From: Synanceia verrucosa | Lineage: Eukaryota > Chordata > Actinopteri > Perciformes > Synanceiidae | Length of the DNA stretch: 64,000 nucleotides | Assembly (NCBI GenBank): GCA_029721515.1 | Contig: CM056559.1 | Location: 23,901,565-23,965,564 of the forward strand | Direction of reading: 5' to 3' | Shown here: piece after piece, positions 12,973-25,462 of the stretch | Numbering within the stretch: the stretch's first letter is position 1 | Layout of the letters: the number at the start of each line of letters is the position of its first letter | The notes under the pieces: model-generated | The model's database searches: none | Told to the model about the DNA's origin: nothing | Seen by the model: only the letters and a program-made list of their open reading frames with translations | Position numbers and translations under genes: made by a program

Positions 12973-13368
12973 AGTAAAGTCATTGTTTACGAGAAAAAGT
13001 AATAAATTTACAAGATAAAGTTGTAAATTTACGAGATTGAAGTCATTATGTACGAGACTAAAGTTATTATTTACGAGAATAAGTCATAAAGTTGTAAATT
13101 TGCAAAATAAAGTCTTAAATTTAAAAGAATAACGTCATTATTTATGAGAATGAAGTAGCAAATTTATGAGAATAAAGTCATTTACAAGAATAAAGTAGAA
13201 AATTTACGAGAATAGAGTCATGATTTATGAGAATAAAGTCATCATATACAAGAAAAAAAACTAGTAAATTTACGAGAATAAAGTAATTATTTACGGGAAT
13301 AAAGTTAAATTTACCAGCAAATAATTACTTTATTCTTGTAAATAATAAACTTGTAAATAATGATCTAA
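12973..13368. repeat. Degenerate 22-bp tandem array (TTTACGAGAATAAAGT units), inverted at its right end
   Basis: About 16-18 imperfect units near AATTTACGAGAATAAAGTCA run in one direction. The last part (13320-13345, ATAATTACTTTATTCTTGTA) is the reverse complement of the unit, so the array can fold back. The sequence is AT-rich with clustered unit-length variation. AACACTG (12941-12947) and CAGTGTT (13374-13380) lie just outside and may be remnants of terminal repeats. Confidence 0.85.
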
Positions 13369-16300
13369 TAATGCAGTGTTAATTCTGGTAGCCTCCCTTT
13401 CATCTGGTCTTCATTAATATGTGGAGGCTTGGCAGAGGTAGAGGAATCTCAGGTCAGCACCAGCAGATCAGACAACACATTGTGCTGATCTAGGCAAGAG
13501 CGAATTAATCTTTGTGAGAATGTGGTCACCTCCTGGTCCTTTATCAGCAACTGGAAACAAGGTCAAGGAGATCACATCAGTTTATTATTATACTAAGAAT
13601 AGAGCTGCTGGATGGTATGCAAATGAGACAGGGATCATGTAAAAAGCATTATGGGAATCTCAAACAACTCTCCCATTTGTCAGAATGAAAGAAAATGAAC
13701 AAAATGTGAGGCACGCTGATAGCACCGTGACAGTTGATTGCAAAGATCCAGTGTTATTGGTGTGCTGTCAGGGCTCTCTTGCAAACATGACTGAAACATT
13801 AATTAAATGCCAAGCGTATAGGACGGCCATAAATGGACTTTTTATGGCATGGAGGAGATTAGAAGGGAAAGTCTGACACAACGTTACTGATAGGACTCTG
13901 GCTTGATGTGAGGTGATTTTCTTCTTGTTGCTTACAAGTGCTCAAAACTCTCTGAGAAAGAGAGATCAGAGGTGTCTTTGCTCTCTCTCAAAAGAAATAT
14001 TCCTCCTATTATTGCACAGATTGGTATCTAGAAATAGGGGCAGCAGGGTGAGAAGGTGACAATGCTAATGGACGAGGATGGAAGGTTATACCCTGGCGGA
14101 CTGTTTCGGTAAGTGACCATGTGACCTTTGCAGCCTCAGATGTCAACTAGTATTCACCTGTATGTTTCCCGCTGAGGGATGTCCTGAGAGTCTAGTGCAA
14201 GAGGAGTTTATGATTTTGTGCCTAGTGGAGCTACATGGCAGAGAGGTCACAGGCAGACCAAACAGAGCGCCGCTCCACTTTCAGGTCATGTCCCGCTGGA
14301 GGGCTGCCTGCCAGCGAGACACTGAGGCAGAATGGTGAACAGACAAGGAAAAAGATGGACATGCCTGCCTGCCTCCTTCCAGCATCCATACCTCTGTATC
14401 TCTCTGTCCTCCATTGTGTTTGAGGTCTTACTGTATGCAGAGGGTGCCAACCTGGAAACAGTTTATGACAGCCTGGAGTGAAACTGTTTTCTGTGTGACT
14501 AGCTCTCAGCTTGTGCTCCTTTCAGCGTCTTTTTGACCGGCATGTGGGGGGAAAGCAGTTAAAAGTGATTACACAATAGTCCTTTAAAACACAGAAAAAC
14601 TTTTGTTCTCTTGTTCTTGGCAGGTGAAAGCCTTTATGTCTGCTGAAAAAAGGGGGATTTGACCAATAACCTGACATCCACTGAATACAAATGAATGAGT
14701 GGGGGAGAATAATCACTTAAATAGAGATTTAGCTCTTTCTCTTTATCTGAGATCTTCCACGGATCCTGCATCATGACTGCCCAGGCTGACAGTTATACAG
14801 AGGCCAAGCCTTGAACTTGAATCAGCCATCATCATTACTGGGCTGTTTGCAAACTCGGCAGTCCCTAATGGTTCTAAATTAGCTCTTTACTGCAGCCATT
14901 CGATGGACTTGGCATAAGTAGTGTGGTCAGTGGTACAGATTGATCGCTCCTCTTTAATTACAGGGCTGACTCACTGCAAACCCTGCTCCACTCACTACTT
15001 TCTTCTTGGGTATAATATTGAAATCTCTTTCAACACTTTCACAAATTTGCATTCTCCTGTATAGACCCTGTCGGCACACATATGCACAGATACAACATTA
15101 TCACGTAATTTAGTGATTAAAGGTTTTATAAAAATCTAAGATAACTAATAGCAGATCAGTCAAGAAGACTGGGAGATTAAAATAGCCGTAAGATACAGCC
15201 AGTTCATTACTTCATCATTTGAAAGAGTTGCAGTTACTTTGACCCAATGGTGAGTTTTACGCTCCAAGCTATCCAAAAATGAAATCTAACTTGTCTGTCA
15301 TAACTTACATTAACCTCTCCCAGTCCCTAAGATTGGTAATTCTACTACTTTGTTTTAAGGCGGCTAACATTTTATGGAGGTCCGTTACCTCACCCAGTCT
15401 CAGATAAGCCTTCATTTATGTATTTCTGCTGGACACATCTGCCTATAAACCCCACCATGGTCACCTCAGTCAAAAAGAAAAAAGACACAGTGATGTCACA
15501 AAGCCTGGACGTCAGTGAGATCACTTAATCTACTTTTACTGCATAATCAAAGATATCCTTAAATGAGACCAAGGCATATTGATGTGTAATAAAGTGAACA
15601 GTGCAAGGTGCTAAGTCTGTCACCTCCAAGAGGAGCCTGAATAAACCCTGGGGGTCATAAAGCTGCCTTTTGTCCCTTAATACATACGAATTCCCCAAAC
15701 ACTGAACATAAAATTACTCAAACATAAAAGTTGAATTTATGTGAAGAGAAGCTGGAGTTGGCTGAGGAGTCCTGTTCAGTGTGGTAACATCTGGTGTTGC
15801 TGATGGTCAACCTGCTGGATTTCCTAGGCCAAACCAATACTGAGGGAACTCCTCGAAAGCGGCCGACGAAATCCAGCGAGTGCCCGGCTTTCCAGGAGCG
15901 TGAGCAAGGGAGAAAAAACAATTTGGAGGCAAATGAATGAGAAAGGGCTCCTCACAGCTTCGATAGTGTAGGGGAGGTGAGGCTGGCAATGTGTAGCGGT
16001 TGTAGCGCTGCGCTTCAGCAGACGTGTCCTGAACAACAATGAGCATCCTGACTTGCCTGTCTATTTCAGAAGAGGGCGTGAACGGGCCGCCTGTCACCCC
16101 ACTGCGACAGCTTGCAGAGTTTATGATAGATAGAAAGAAGAAGACAAAAAGAGAGGAGAGGAATACCCAGCACAGGTGGATACAAGAGACATGTGTGGCT
16201 CACTGGCCCAAATCACCGGCCCTCTTCAAGTGCTGTCATAGTACAGCTGTTTGAAAAGCCAGAAGACTCTAAGCCTTGTGTGAGCAGACACATGAAGAAA

Positions 16301-16624
16301 GAGAAGGAGCATGAGTGAGTGAATGAATGAAAAAGAAATGAGAGAAACATACAAAAGCATTTCACCCTCACAAATACAATCCCAGATGGCAATCACAAAC
16401 AGTATGGCTGACTGTGCAAAACGTATACACAAAATAGAAAGCAGCAAAGGACTGATATGCAGGACACAGTGTGCTACCACATGGTGAACAATAATACACT
16501 GGGAGGGAGACATGGGGCAGAATGAAGAAAGACTGCATAGATAGTGCAAGAGATAGAGTGTGCATATATCTCTTCCATCAATAAATGCGGCATGCATTCA
16601 AAAAAAAGCATGTGTGTTTGCTAA

Positions 16625-17340
16625 CCCTAATCTAAGTGTAACACGTAACTTCTACCATATATAGTCATGTTATAGTCATGTTTTGTGGTGAAACATAATT
16701 AAGTGATGTTATTTGAGCATGATGTGCAATAACTTAACATTGTGTAAATTAATTCATGTTGACAGAACCTAATGCATTTTGGGTAAGATAGCAAATTGCA
16801 TGTACAACTCCAGAGCAGGAGGTGGCAGTAGTGTGTGAGCTGGGAGTTTACTTCCTGGTGGAAATACTTTCCATAACGTTTTTTATGTTCACCCACCAAA
16901 TGATTATTCTGAGTGACTTAAAATAACTTTGACTTCAAAATAAAACATTGCACAGAAATGTCACATAAGTTGTTATTGTCTACTCTATATTTTGATTTCA
17001 TCGCTGAATGTTTTCGTAGTGTGCTCACTTATCATAGCAACATTAGTTGCTATGGTTAGCTACTTAGCGTTTGCATTGTTTGCTAAATGACCGAATTATA
17101 ATTGAGTGGAAATACTTTCCATAATTTTTTTTATGTTCACCCAAATGATTATTATATTGGATTTACCCCTCATAATTAAGTATTGGTAACACCATCACCT
17201 TATGTTGACCCAGCATATTTACATTTACGTCAGTCAACAAAAAAATTCTTGCTAAATGAGTGTATTATAATTGGGTGGAAATACTTTCCATAATTTTTAT
17301 GTTCACCCAACAAATGACTACTTTAAGTGTGGACATGCTT
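16625..17340. repeat. Unclassified interspersed repeat, copy A
   Basis: It shares long blocks with 32605-33090: TAACTTCTACCATATATAGT, TAATGCATTTTGGGTAAGAT, CTCCAGAGCAGGAGGTGGCA and a GGTGGAAATACTTTCCATAA to ATGTTCACCCA end block. In this copy the end block occurs three times (near 16857, 17106 and 17275), so it is larger and internally repeated. I see no convincing terminal inverted repeat or coding capacity. The borders are approximate. Confidence 0.75.
16815..16830 (+). promoter_or_regulatory. Candidate CTCF-like site in unclassified repeat copy A
   Basis: GCAGGAGGTGGCAGTA fits 14 of 16 positions of the CTCF core consensus. The same position in copy B keeps the match, so the motif belongs to the repeat family. 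Confidence 0.4.
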
Positions 17341-19214
17341 GTTCATCTTTTGGTCCTGCTGGTGCATGATCAACTGAATATGTAGTGCCAAATTAAATGG
17401 AGGGATGGAAGGATGAAGATGAGATGAGGAGTGGGGAGAGATGCCAAATCTGTCAGGAACGTGCAGATCCTGCTCCTTCACAGTGCAGCCATGTGCAGCT
17501 CCCAGAAGCTGCTCTCCACAGATTGGGAGGGTGCTGACATCGTCTGCTCACCACCCGGCTGTGTCGTGCTATATATACTTTATATATGTATGTGTGGATT
17601 TGATGGTGGGAGGCGGTGCATTTTGGAATCCAGGTTCCATTAGGACAGTTAGAAAAACACTTATTTCAAGGTGGTGCCAATAATTAGCCCCCGTGGGTCT
17701 AGATCCTCTCAATTTTTCTTAATGCCAATCATTAGTTTGCGAACAGTAATTACAGTTAGCTGAAGCAAGCCCATTTAGCGTGAATTCAAATCAGCTCAGC
17801 GCCTGTACACAGTTGTTGTTTTGCAGAGCACAGATGTATCCGTGTCATTTCTCCTCCTTCTGCTGAAATGCCAGGAAGAAAAAAAAACACATCATACATA
17901 CAGTCTGTCTACCATAATAGCACACCTGTTCACAGCCGCTCTGATATCATAGATGTAGTTATCATTCCATCTTGTGTTTTAGACAAAATGGCAGTGCAAT
18001 ATACAGTAAGCATTAGTCATATTTTCTCTCAGAATGACTGCTGTTTAAGACGCCTTATCTCTCCCTATACTTCTACTGAGATGCTTGGTTGGACCTAAAT
18101 TAACTTTTGGAAGAGACAAATTGGCTACTTACACAGTAGGGTCAAAAGCTCCTCTAGAGTGATATGGATATATCTCTTCTATTATCTGAAATGATGAAAT
18201 AAATAAAAGACACATGCATGAAAACACACAGTGCATAGGCACAAAAACTTGTTCCTGGTTACTTTAAGTCATGAAGCGGTAATTGAGCTGCTGAGCTGTC
18301 ACACCACTCAGTATATAAAAATGCTGCATGCCCCAATAATAACAATAGCACAGGTGAACAGACAAACAGACAACCTCTTTGCATAAGCTATTTTCCCCTA
18401 AGAAACAAATTGCACTTACTGTCATGTTCCTGTTACTGTCTGATATAGTCAGGCAAACAGCTGTGAATAATGTGTCTTGTCACAGACCCATCATTTGCCC
18501 CTCACTGTGAGGAGTACCACTGGTTCAGCAGTAAACAGTTCGCACTCTCAGAGCAGAGCAGGGCTAGCACCACGGACAGCGCTTTCATGGACCTTGTGGA
18601 ACCCTCTCAGTGTCTCGATTCTGACATGACAGCTTCTAATTCCTCTGTTGCTTTTTTTTTTCCATTTTCTCTATACGCTGCCCTTAAAGTTCACCCCGTT
18701 ACTAAAAAGATGCCAGAGTGATCCTTGAGAAATAATGAATTCAGACTTATCCACAGAAATGACTGATTCAGCTTTGGCAATTGGAAATAATAACAAAAGA
18801 TACCCTTGGGCTTTTGTGTACATGCACATTGTTGCTGAAGCACAGGTCCAAAACATTAACAGTGCTGGGAAAAGGGGAAAACAAATATCTAGCACACAAT
18901 GGCTCATTCAAATGGCATGCTATCAATTATGTTTTTCAGGGGACCAGTGTGTTTATGAATGTGCGTCATTTTGAAAGAACTTGTGGAAGGTCTTTAAGTT
19001 TCATCCTCTGCAACAACTTTGTACATCTCATTATAACAGTAAAATGAAGCAGATATGGAGGAAAAATGTACTGTTCACTCACATAACACTGCATGCATTC
19101 ATAACTTCTCCCAGAACAAACATTACAAAATTGCATTTACTTTATTAAACATAAGTGGGATTAACATGACTGCATGTTTCCTTGATGAAACTCTTACCCA
19201 GCTTCTGCTGGATC

Positions 19215-19643
19215 TTAACTCTTTGAGTGCCACTGACATATTTCTACATCATTTAAAATCCAACGCTTGAGTGCCGTAGATGTACTGAATTTTTCGGTAG
19301 TGGGTCGCTGATAGCGGTCTCCTGCATCCTGTGAGTAATATTGAGGCTTCTGGGAGTTGTAGTCGGGACATCAAGAGATGGTATACACCATGGAGGTCAA
19401 AACAGGAAGTGGAGATGATTGAGATTACAGAGCAAAACGGACGGATTCTGGACAAAAAGTGGTGATTTTGGTGAAAGTGGTCTCTACTCTACCTCTGATA
19501 AAACAAGAATGGAACACGATTAAAACAAACATTTTTTTTCATAATGAAATAGAAAAATATTCTGTGGGTCTTGAAATATGACTCAAAATGGGCAAAAGCG
19601 CTCAAACAACACCTGTTTTATAAAACGGCACTCAATGAGTTAA
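19215..19643 (-). mobile_element. TTAA-flanked MITE, copy 2 (429 bp)
   Basis: The ends are TTAACTCTTTGAGTGCC and GGCACTCAATGAGTTAA. It lies in the opposite orientation to copy 1. It carries GGCTTCTGGGAGTTGTAGTC (19345-19364), the clearest ZNF143/STAF-like sequence in the family on the complementary strand. It belongs to the subfamily with a GGGTCGCTGATAGCGG segment and no CTCF-like core. It keeps the extra subterminal GCTTGAGTGCC near 19266. Confidence 0.9.
19345..19364 (-). promoter_or_regulatory. ZNF143/STAF-like sequence inside MITE copy 2
   Basis: On the minus strand GACTACAACTCCCAGAAGCC matches the ACTACAA-TCCCAG part of the extended ZNF143 site but lacks the final ATGC. It recurs, more or less decayed, in copies 3, 5, 6, 8, 10, 11 and 12. 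Confidence 0.3.
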
Positions 19644-21181
19644 TGGTGTGGTCTGCAATATGACCTTGATGACACTGTGTGTTGGAACAGAGGCAAATAA
19701 TTTTGAAATGTTTATTAAAAATGCATCTGAAAGTAAATCAAGCTGATCAAACACAACTTTCCCTTACCACAGTTTGAAAAGCAACACTTTGTCATGTTCT
19801 TTGCAGTCATATGATCAGCAAAAATAAAACTGTCTGGACGCTTCAGGATAAAGTGACAGAAAGCTAAAGGACTGTCAATGTGAGAATGTGATTAATGAAT
19901 GAGAATGAGAGTGATGACGAGGAGTCGTCTCGGTCACTTTGTTATCTTTGGAGTTTAACTCTGTTAAAGTAAATACCTGATGAGCAATTTTAAAACTTCA
20001 ATTAACAGTGATTACATGGGAGTACGAAGCGCCTCTGCATTAATTGTGTATCGTTTTAATGCAGCCTTTTAAATTAGGAGAATTCTGTAATCAAAGGAAT
20101 CCATGGCTCTGCATTAAGTAGGAATGATTCGTTGAGTCATAAGAAAACAAAAGACAAAGTGGGAGAAAGGACGAGAGCGATGGAGAAACAAAAGCATTTA
20201 AGACAGAAAGTGATGTATTAAAATGTCACCAGTGAGTCAATAAATGGCACCACATTTCATTAGAACGTTATGACGCATCCTGCTTTGTTGGGAAGCTTAA
20301 AATGCTCTCGATTTACCCAAAATAAAGTAGTTTTTTTCAGCCAAAGACTGTATCAAACAACAGTGATATCCTCTCCCTTTGTTCTAGTCGTCCCCAACCT
20401 AAGGTAGAAAGATTAGAGCAAAGGTCTGGAGCTGTGCCATCTTGCTGCACAGGAGATAATTAGCCTCAGGGGTCTTTTTTGGACCTGAAACCCTCCTTTC
20501 CTTCATGACTAATTCACAAGACCTTGGTTCTCCTTCTGAGAATAAGAATGCAAGCCATGCAAACCCAAAGTTCACCATTTTGGTTCTCAATGACGCATCT
20601 TCATTATCATTTATAAATGTTGACATGTTCAGTGTTTTCCTTGTAAATTGCATCTTGAAGTACTGGCTGAAATGAATTGAAGATAACCAAAGACTTGTGC
20701 TACATATTATATTTCCATGGGTCACTCATTTTTGGCTCGACTGAACTGTTTGGCTTATACAGATGAATCATTAAAAAATAAAAGCAGTATTTGTGCTGTT
20801 GAGCAGAGTGAAAAAGAGGTTTGGTAAATATTTAAGTTACATTATTCCGGAGTTTATCAAAGTCAAGAGGAGAGAAGTTCCTCTGATATGGCACATGGAG
20901 GAGTTAGAGCTGATATTGAGTTATGAAAGATGGAGGGGAGGCTTTAGATTTATTCTGCTGTCAGCTAGAAGAAGGGAGGCTGTGTGTGTGTGCGCTGGTG
21001 GATGTGTGTGTGTGTGGAAGCACACATGTATAAGTCTATGTATGTTTGTGTGTGTGCATATAGGTGTGTTGGGCCGTAGCTGTCTTCCAAGTCGATAGAC
21101 ACACTCTGTCACCACTGGCATGTAATTGACAGCTTGAGTTTTGAAGTGACACAGGCCTTGCATATATTTCCTCCATTACCT

Positions 21182-21209
21182 TGTGTGTGTGTGTGTGTGT
21201 GTGTGTGTC
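21182..21209. repeat. (GT)n microsatellite
   Basis: About 13-14 uninterrupted GT units. A looser GT-rich tract lies just upstream at about 20980-21065. Confidence 0.95.
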
Positions 21210-21405
21210 AGCCTGCGGTTCTCCCTGGCGGTGCGTTCAGGAGTCAGCTAGCTCAGCAGGGGATTAAACAAACACCTTCTATTTGGGCTTATAGGGGGAA
21301 TGATAAACTCTCTCACCCTCAATCAGCTTCTTTTCTCAATGCTCACTGGTTATTTAACACAGTGGGGCCAGCTGAACTATTGCACAATAACTTGTATCTT
21401 TGTTT

Positions 21406-21799
21406 TTAACTCATTGAGTGCCAAACGTTTTATAAAACAGAAAGTTTCTTGTGTCAGCATTTTTGCCCATTTTGAGTCATATTTTAAGGCCCACAGAATA
21501 TTTTGTACTACGACTCTAAAAACACTGAATAGCTCAAATGGTCAGTTTCAGCAAAATCACCACTTTTTGTCGAGAATCCGTCCGTTTTGCTTTCTAATCA
21601 TGATCGTCTCCATTTCCTACTTTGATCTCTGTGGTGTATACCATCTCTTTATTTTCGGACTACATCTCCCAGAAGCCCCAAAATTACTCACAGGCTGCGG
21701 GAGACTGTGATCGGCGAGCTGCTGCCAAAGAAACACTTTGACATATATGTATGTCTATGGCACTCAAGCATCAGATTTTAAATGGCATCCAAAGAGTAA
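21406..21799 (+). mobile_element. TTAA-flanked MITE, copy 3 (394 bp)
   Basis: The left end TTAACTCATTGAGTGCC is intact. The right end has decayed to AAAGAGTAA, one T short of the family. It contains the ZNF143-like GACTACATCTCCCAGAAG on the plus strand (21658-21675), the GTGATCGGCGAGCTGCTGCC segment, and the subterminal CACTCAAGCATCAGATTTTA block that makes a second, inner end. Confidence 0.88.
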
Positions 21800-21939
21800 A
21801 TTACTTTGAGAAGTCAGCGTCTGGCTCGGCAAATCAGGAAAGCACAGTGTCAATGGGATTCAAGCAAAAAACAAGAAGTGTACAGTGTATGGCAGCTGTT
21901 CTGACTTAGATAATTTTCTAAGGATACTAAAAAGACCAG

Positions 21940-22045
21940 ATACCGTCCACAACTTTTTGAGTTACTTTGCAAACCAACAAACAAACAAACAAACAAGCCC
22001 CGGTGAAAACATAACCTCCTTGGCGGCGGGGGTAACTTCAAATAA
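21940..22045 (-). repeat. Fragment of a dispersed repeat with (TTTG)n and CCAAGGAGGTTATGTTTTC
   Basis: On the minus strand the sequence reads GCCAAGGAGGTTATGTTTTC, a GT-rich TTTG tandem and AGTAACTCAAAAAGTTGTGG. I have the impression of a very common motif set in fish and other marine animal genomes, but cannot name the family with certainty. The borders are approximate. Confidence 0.5.
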
Positions 22046-23351
22046 ACAGTCAACGCCGCTGTCTTGGCGCAGGTCTCTGAGTGCTTTTCTAGATTTATTT
22101 ATATTTTTATTTCAACGTACGGAAGTTGTTCTGCATTTACAACTGGCTGAAAAGATTACTTTTTTGGGGGAAAAAAATTAATATTAAGAAATTGAAAATT
22201 GATATATCAGAAAAAAAGTATCAATATTTTTTACCACCCCTACTAAATTGAATTTAGTTTAACTGAACACAATGACAATGACCTTGCTAAAATGTAGAGT
22301 TACACATATTGTATTCCCCTATCATTGACACTGTGCTCAAAATGGCAAACTTTTTGTAAAAGGTGTTTAGTGAAACGGAAAGATTTGAACATGCAGAGAA
22401 GAAAGGACAGTAGTGGAAGGCAGGAAAGTGCGGCTGCATTTTGACCCTCTGTAGAAGCACCCATGATTATTCACTCATATCCATTTGCAGGGGGCTTGAC
22501 AGCCAAAGAAACGTTACGCCGCAGTTTGTCTTCCCCTCTCTCTTTTTACTCCTGCTGCCTTCTCCACTACAAATCGTTAGTTTCACTTTTCATTAGGCTG
22601 GATCAATAAGGCGGATCAGTCGCTCGTGGCGAGCATACTGCATGGCAGACGCCCCTCTCACTCGCTCTCTCTCTACTCTCTCTTTTCCTCATTCTTTCTC
22701 CCTTGTTCTTTTTTGCTCTACCATTGACTCCAGCTACCTTGGTGGCAGGAGACAGGAGGCAGCAGGAGGCTTGAAGGGTCCAAGGAAGATACATTAGCCA
22801 GCGACTGCACCGCTGCTGCCCAATAAGGCAAAAACGGCATCACTGAATGATAACCCAATAAAGTTTAATTAAGAACCAGTAACCTCTCAAGCTTGTAGTA
22901 ATAATGGAAATGGAGGCTGCATGCAGAGGAAGGAAATTAAAGTGGAAGTGGAAGGGTCGGTAAAAGTTTAGTCATATTGACATTGTCTGCCAAACGGGAA
23001 GCATTAGCATTGATTTAATTCCTTTCTATTGGTTTTAATATGACGTATATCTTTTGTTCTGTGGATTTTCAAACATGTTTTGAGTAAGACTACATGTGAA
23101 CACCTGTGTTTACCATGTTGAACAAGGACACACACACACTGCAGATTATTAGACATGTTAGATAATTTATCTTGTTTTAAGAGTTAATTTCAACTTTACA
23201 CTGTAATTTTAAATCAAATACAACCTTATCTTAATTTGTCTCAAATAGGCATGAAATCTTAATATGAGGTTAATAACTGTTAAAATAAGTATACAGTATT
23301 TCACTTATTTTGGGTCTGTAAAAAGATACATTTTAAGTTAACTCATCTTAA

Positions 23352-23455
23352 GGGGGGTGGTTGTAGCTCAGTTGACAGATTGGTTGTTCCTGAACCCAAG
23401 GGTCATGGGTTTGATACCCCACTCCTGCCATCTGTACTGTATATGACAAGTAAAG
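23352..23455 (+). mobile_element. Internally deleted tRNA-derived SINE (head joined to tail)
   Basis: The A-box-like TAGCTCAGTTG (23364-23374) and B-box-like GGGTTTGATACC (23407-23418) mark a tRNA-type head. Only about 15 bp later comes TATGACAAGTAAAGT, close to the GTGACAAATAAAGT tail of the SINE at 44794. The central body is absent. I do not call it a tRNA gene because the acceptor and anticodon arms do not form convincingly by eye. Confidence 0.65.
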
Positions 23456-23890
23456 TTAAGCATTTTCTGTTTATTTTAAGCCTTCTAAATGCATATTATT
23501 TCTAGATTTAATGTCTCACAATCTTGTTTCGTGCATATTTCCCTCAGATTTAGTGTTTTTATCACCTTTTTGTTGTAGTGAAGCACCACTTTTATCAGAG
23601 CTCTCACAACTCTGGTACTTGTGCCCAGAGTTTTGGCTCAAAGGTGTAGATTTGGATTGAACATTTGGAACGATGGATATGAGCCAATTGTCCTGTTTTG
23701 ATCTCAGTTATTCTGTATAAATTAAAATCAGAATACTGCTTACGCTGCATTTGTTCTAATTGAAGATGTTAAATATCACACAGAGCACTGAGAGAACAGT
23801 GAAGACGTACTGTGAAGTTGACGGTGTTTTGCCGTTGTGAAGCCTCAGGAGGATGAAAACCCAAAAAACAGCTAACGAGAGAGAGTGGGA

Positions 23891-23921
23891 AGCCGGTGAC
23901 GCCAGTGACGCCAGTGACGCC
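23891..23921. repeat. 10-bp tandem repeat (GTGACGCCA), three units
   Basis: GTGACGCCA-type units repeat three times about 100 bp downstream (in transcript direction) of the 24020 exon border. It is a short minisatellite-like tract with no other features. Confidence 0.8.
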
Positions 23922-24019
23922 TTTTCAATGACTTGCTTTGCACCTCAGTGATCGGGGGTGGTTGGCGCTTTTACAGTGGCGTTGTTTGGATTGAGTGTGT
24001 GTGCTTAATTCAGACTCAC

Positions 24020-24169
24020 CCAGCACAGTGAGGCGGGCAGGACGGGACCTCATGGCAGCCTGGACAGCCTGGCACTCAAACACAGCGTCATCCATCAGCT
24101 CGACGCGTTGGATTCGCAAATGGTGCTCTCCTGAACTGTGGTCGCCAATCACCGTGTAACGAGGATAGC
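24020..24169 (-). CDS. kirrel3: kirrel3 coding exon: C-terminal half of Ig domain 1
   Basis: This 150-bp exon joins the exon at 30168 in phase 1: G plus GC makes a glycine codon. It ends in phase 1 at a GTGAGT donor (24019-24014), and the acceptor is CTGCAG just above 24169. It encodes YPRYTVIGDHSSGEHHLR, IQRVELMDDAVFECQAVQ and AAMRSRPARLTVL. The DDAVFEC block carries the second cysteine of Ig1, with the usual acidic residue and aromatic before it. The Gln after that cysteine appears to correspond to Gln128 of mammalian Kirrel3, a residue I recall being implicated in homodimer formation; I cannot check that here. RSRPARLTVL is nearly identical across KIRREL3 proteins and marks the end of the domain. 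The split of each Ig domain over two exons, with phase 1 at domain borders, is typical of the family. Confidence 0.95.
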
Positions 24170-25462
24170 CTGCAGGGCGAACACATTGGTTCATTTTAAT
24201 CACAATGAAAATCTAAATAATGCTCATTTAGCTAATATTAAAGCTTTGCACACTTGTAGCAACAAAAAAATATGACGATATTTGCTTCAGCTTACTGCAA
24301 CTGAGCTGCATAACCTAACACTTTAAATCAAAGCCAGCAGGTGAATATTACTTTATAGGTGAGTAGAGGTTTTGATTGCTTATTTGCTAATTTACTCTCA
24401 ATGTATTTGCATACAGGATTAAAGCATGAATAGTATGATACATGTTTTATAGCACTCTTGGCCGTGTTAATGAGCTGCTGTGGAGGTTGCTGCATTGTGC
24501 AGAATGATGTTTTACTGCAGCCGTAAACAAGAACAGCTCGAGTTTAAGTTGGTTCAGCATTGCTCTGTGAAATGATTTATAGTTTAATAATGGAGGACAG
24601 CAGAGCAATATCCAAAAGACCTGGGCATTTTACACAAGTCAAGTGAGATGGTTTTTAAAGATATCTCCCTGACTATTATGGAAATATGCATTGAGAGTGC
24701 GTTGCGGAGTGCAACCCCTCCACCGGGGCAAATAAGCAGGAAGAGGAATGTGTTTGACTGGGGAGCTTTATGGGTATTTCTCATGCTTTTAGAGTTGCTC
24801 CTCTCTGAAGATCCCTTTTCTCTTTCTCTCACTCCATCTTCCTAATTATTGGTGATGCAGTATGTGGAATGAAATGAGAATGTCTGTTCATAAAAAATAC
24901 ACTCCAAAAATGTTATGAATTTCCAGCAAAGAATTGCTTTTTCCTCCAGTGGTCTTTTAGTAATTGATCATTGATAGAAGTATGGCGGATGGGATCGGAG
25001 GATTTTACAACAGAACAAGGTGAGACTTTAACAGCTTGCTTTGTAAACGAAAACTTCACATTTTAGACTCAACACACTTGTCATTTCCTTTCCAGAGAGT
25101 CTGTCAGTATCCAACTGTTGGGCCACTGCCAACCAATGTTGGGGAGAAAAAATATTGATTTCCCAGTAAGAGCGAGCCAGTGACTCATGTTCACTTCAGA
25201 GATCTCCAAACACTCCAGACTTTCAGTGTAAAGGTTTTACAGGCTGGTTATATGTTTTAATGCCCAAAAGGAACAGACTGGGCAGCCTCATAACAACTTT
25301 CAAGTCCTTGAATTTTGTCCACTGCAAAAAATAAAACAACAATGTATGCTCAAATTCCAATTACTGAGTGTTGCTTCATTGAATCTTATTGCTTTTAATA
25401 GAGCATGAAGTGGGCTTCATTTTATGCTAGTGGGGTGATTTTCAGCCACTCTTCATTTCACC

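Larger units (their letters stand above)
11136..24019 (-). other. kirrel3: kirrel3 intron between Ig1 and Ig2
   Basis: This 12,884-bp intron separates the last Ig1 exon from the first Ig2 exon. It contains the degenerate 22-bp array (12973-13368), the first copy of the unclassified repeat (16625-17340), MITE copies 2 and 3, a GT-rich stretch near 20980-21065 and a (GT)n array near 21182, a minus-strand dispersed-repeat fragment at 21940-22045, a head-and-tail SINE (23352-23455) and a 10-bp tandem at 23891-23921. A small remnant bounded by GGGGTG and CACCCC lies at 11246-11298. The other stretches look single-copy, with no recognisable coding exon. Confidence 0.85.

Noticed and set aside
12973..13368. 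CRISPR-like array
   Set aside because: Direct degenerate tandem units without unique spacers, in a vertebrate intron.
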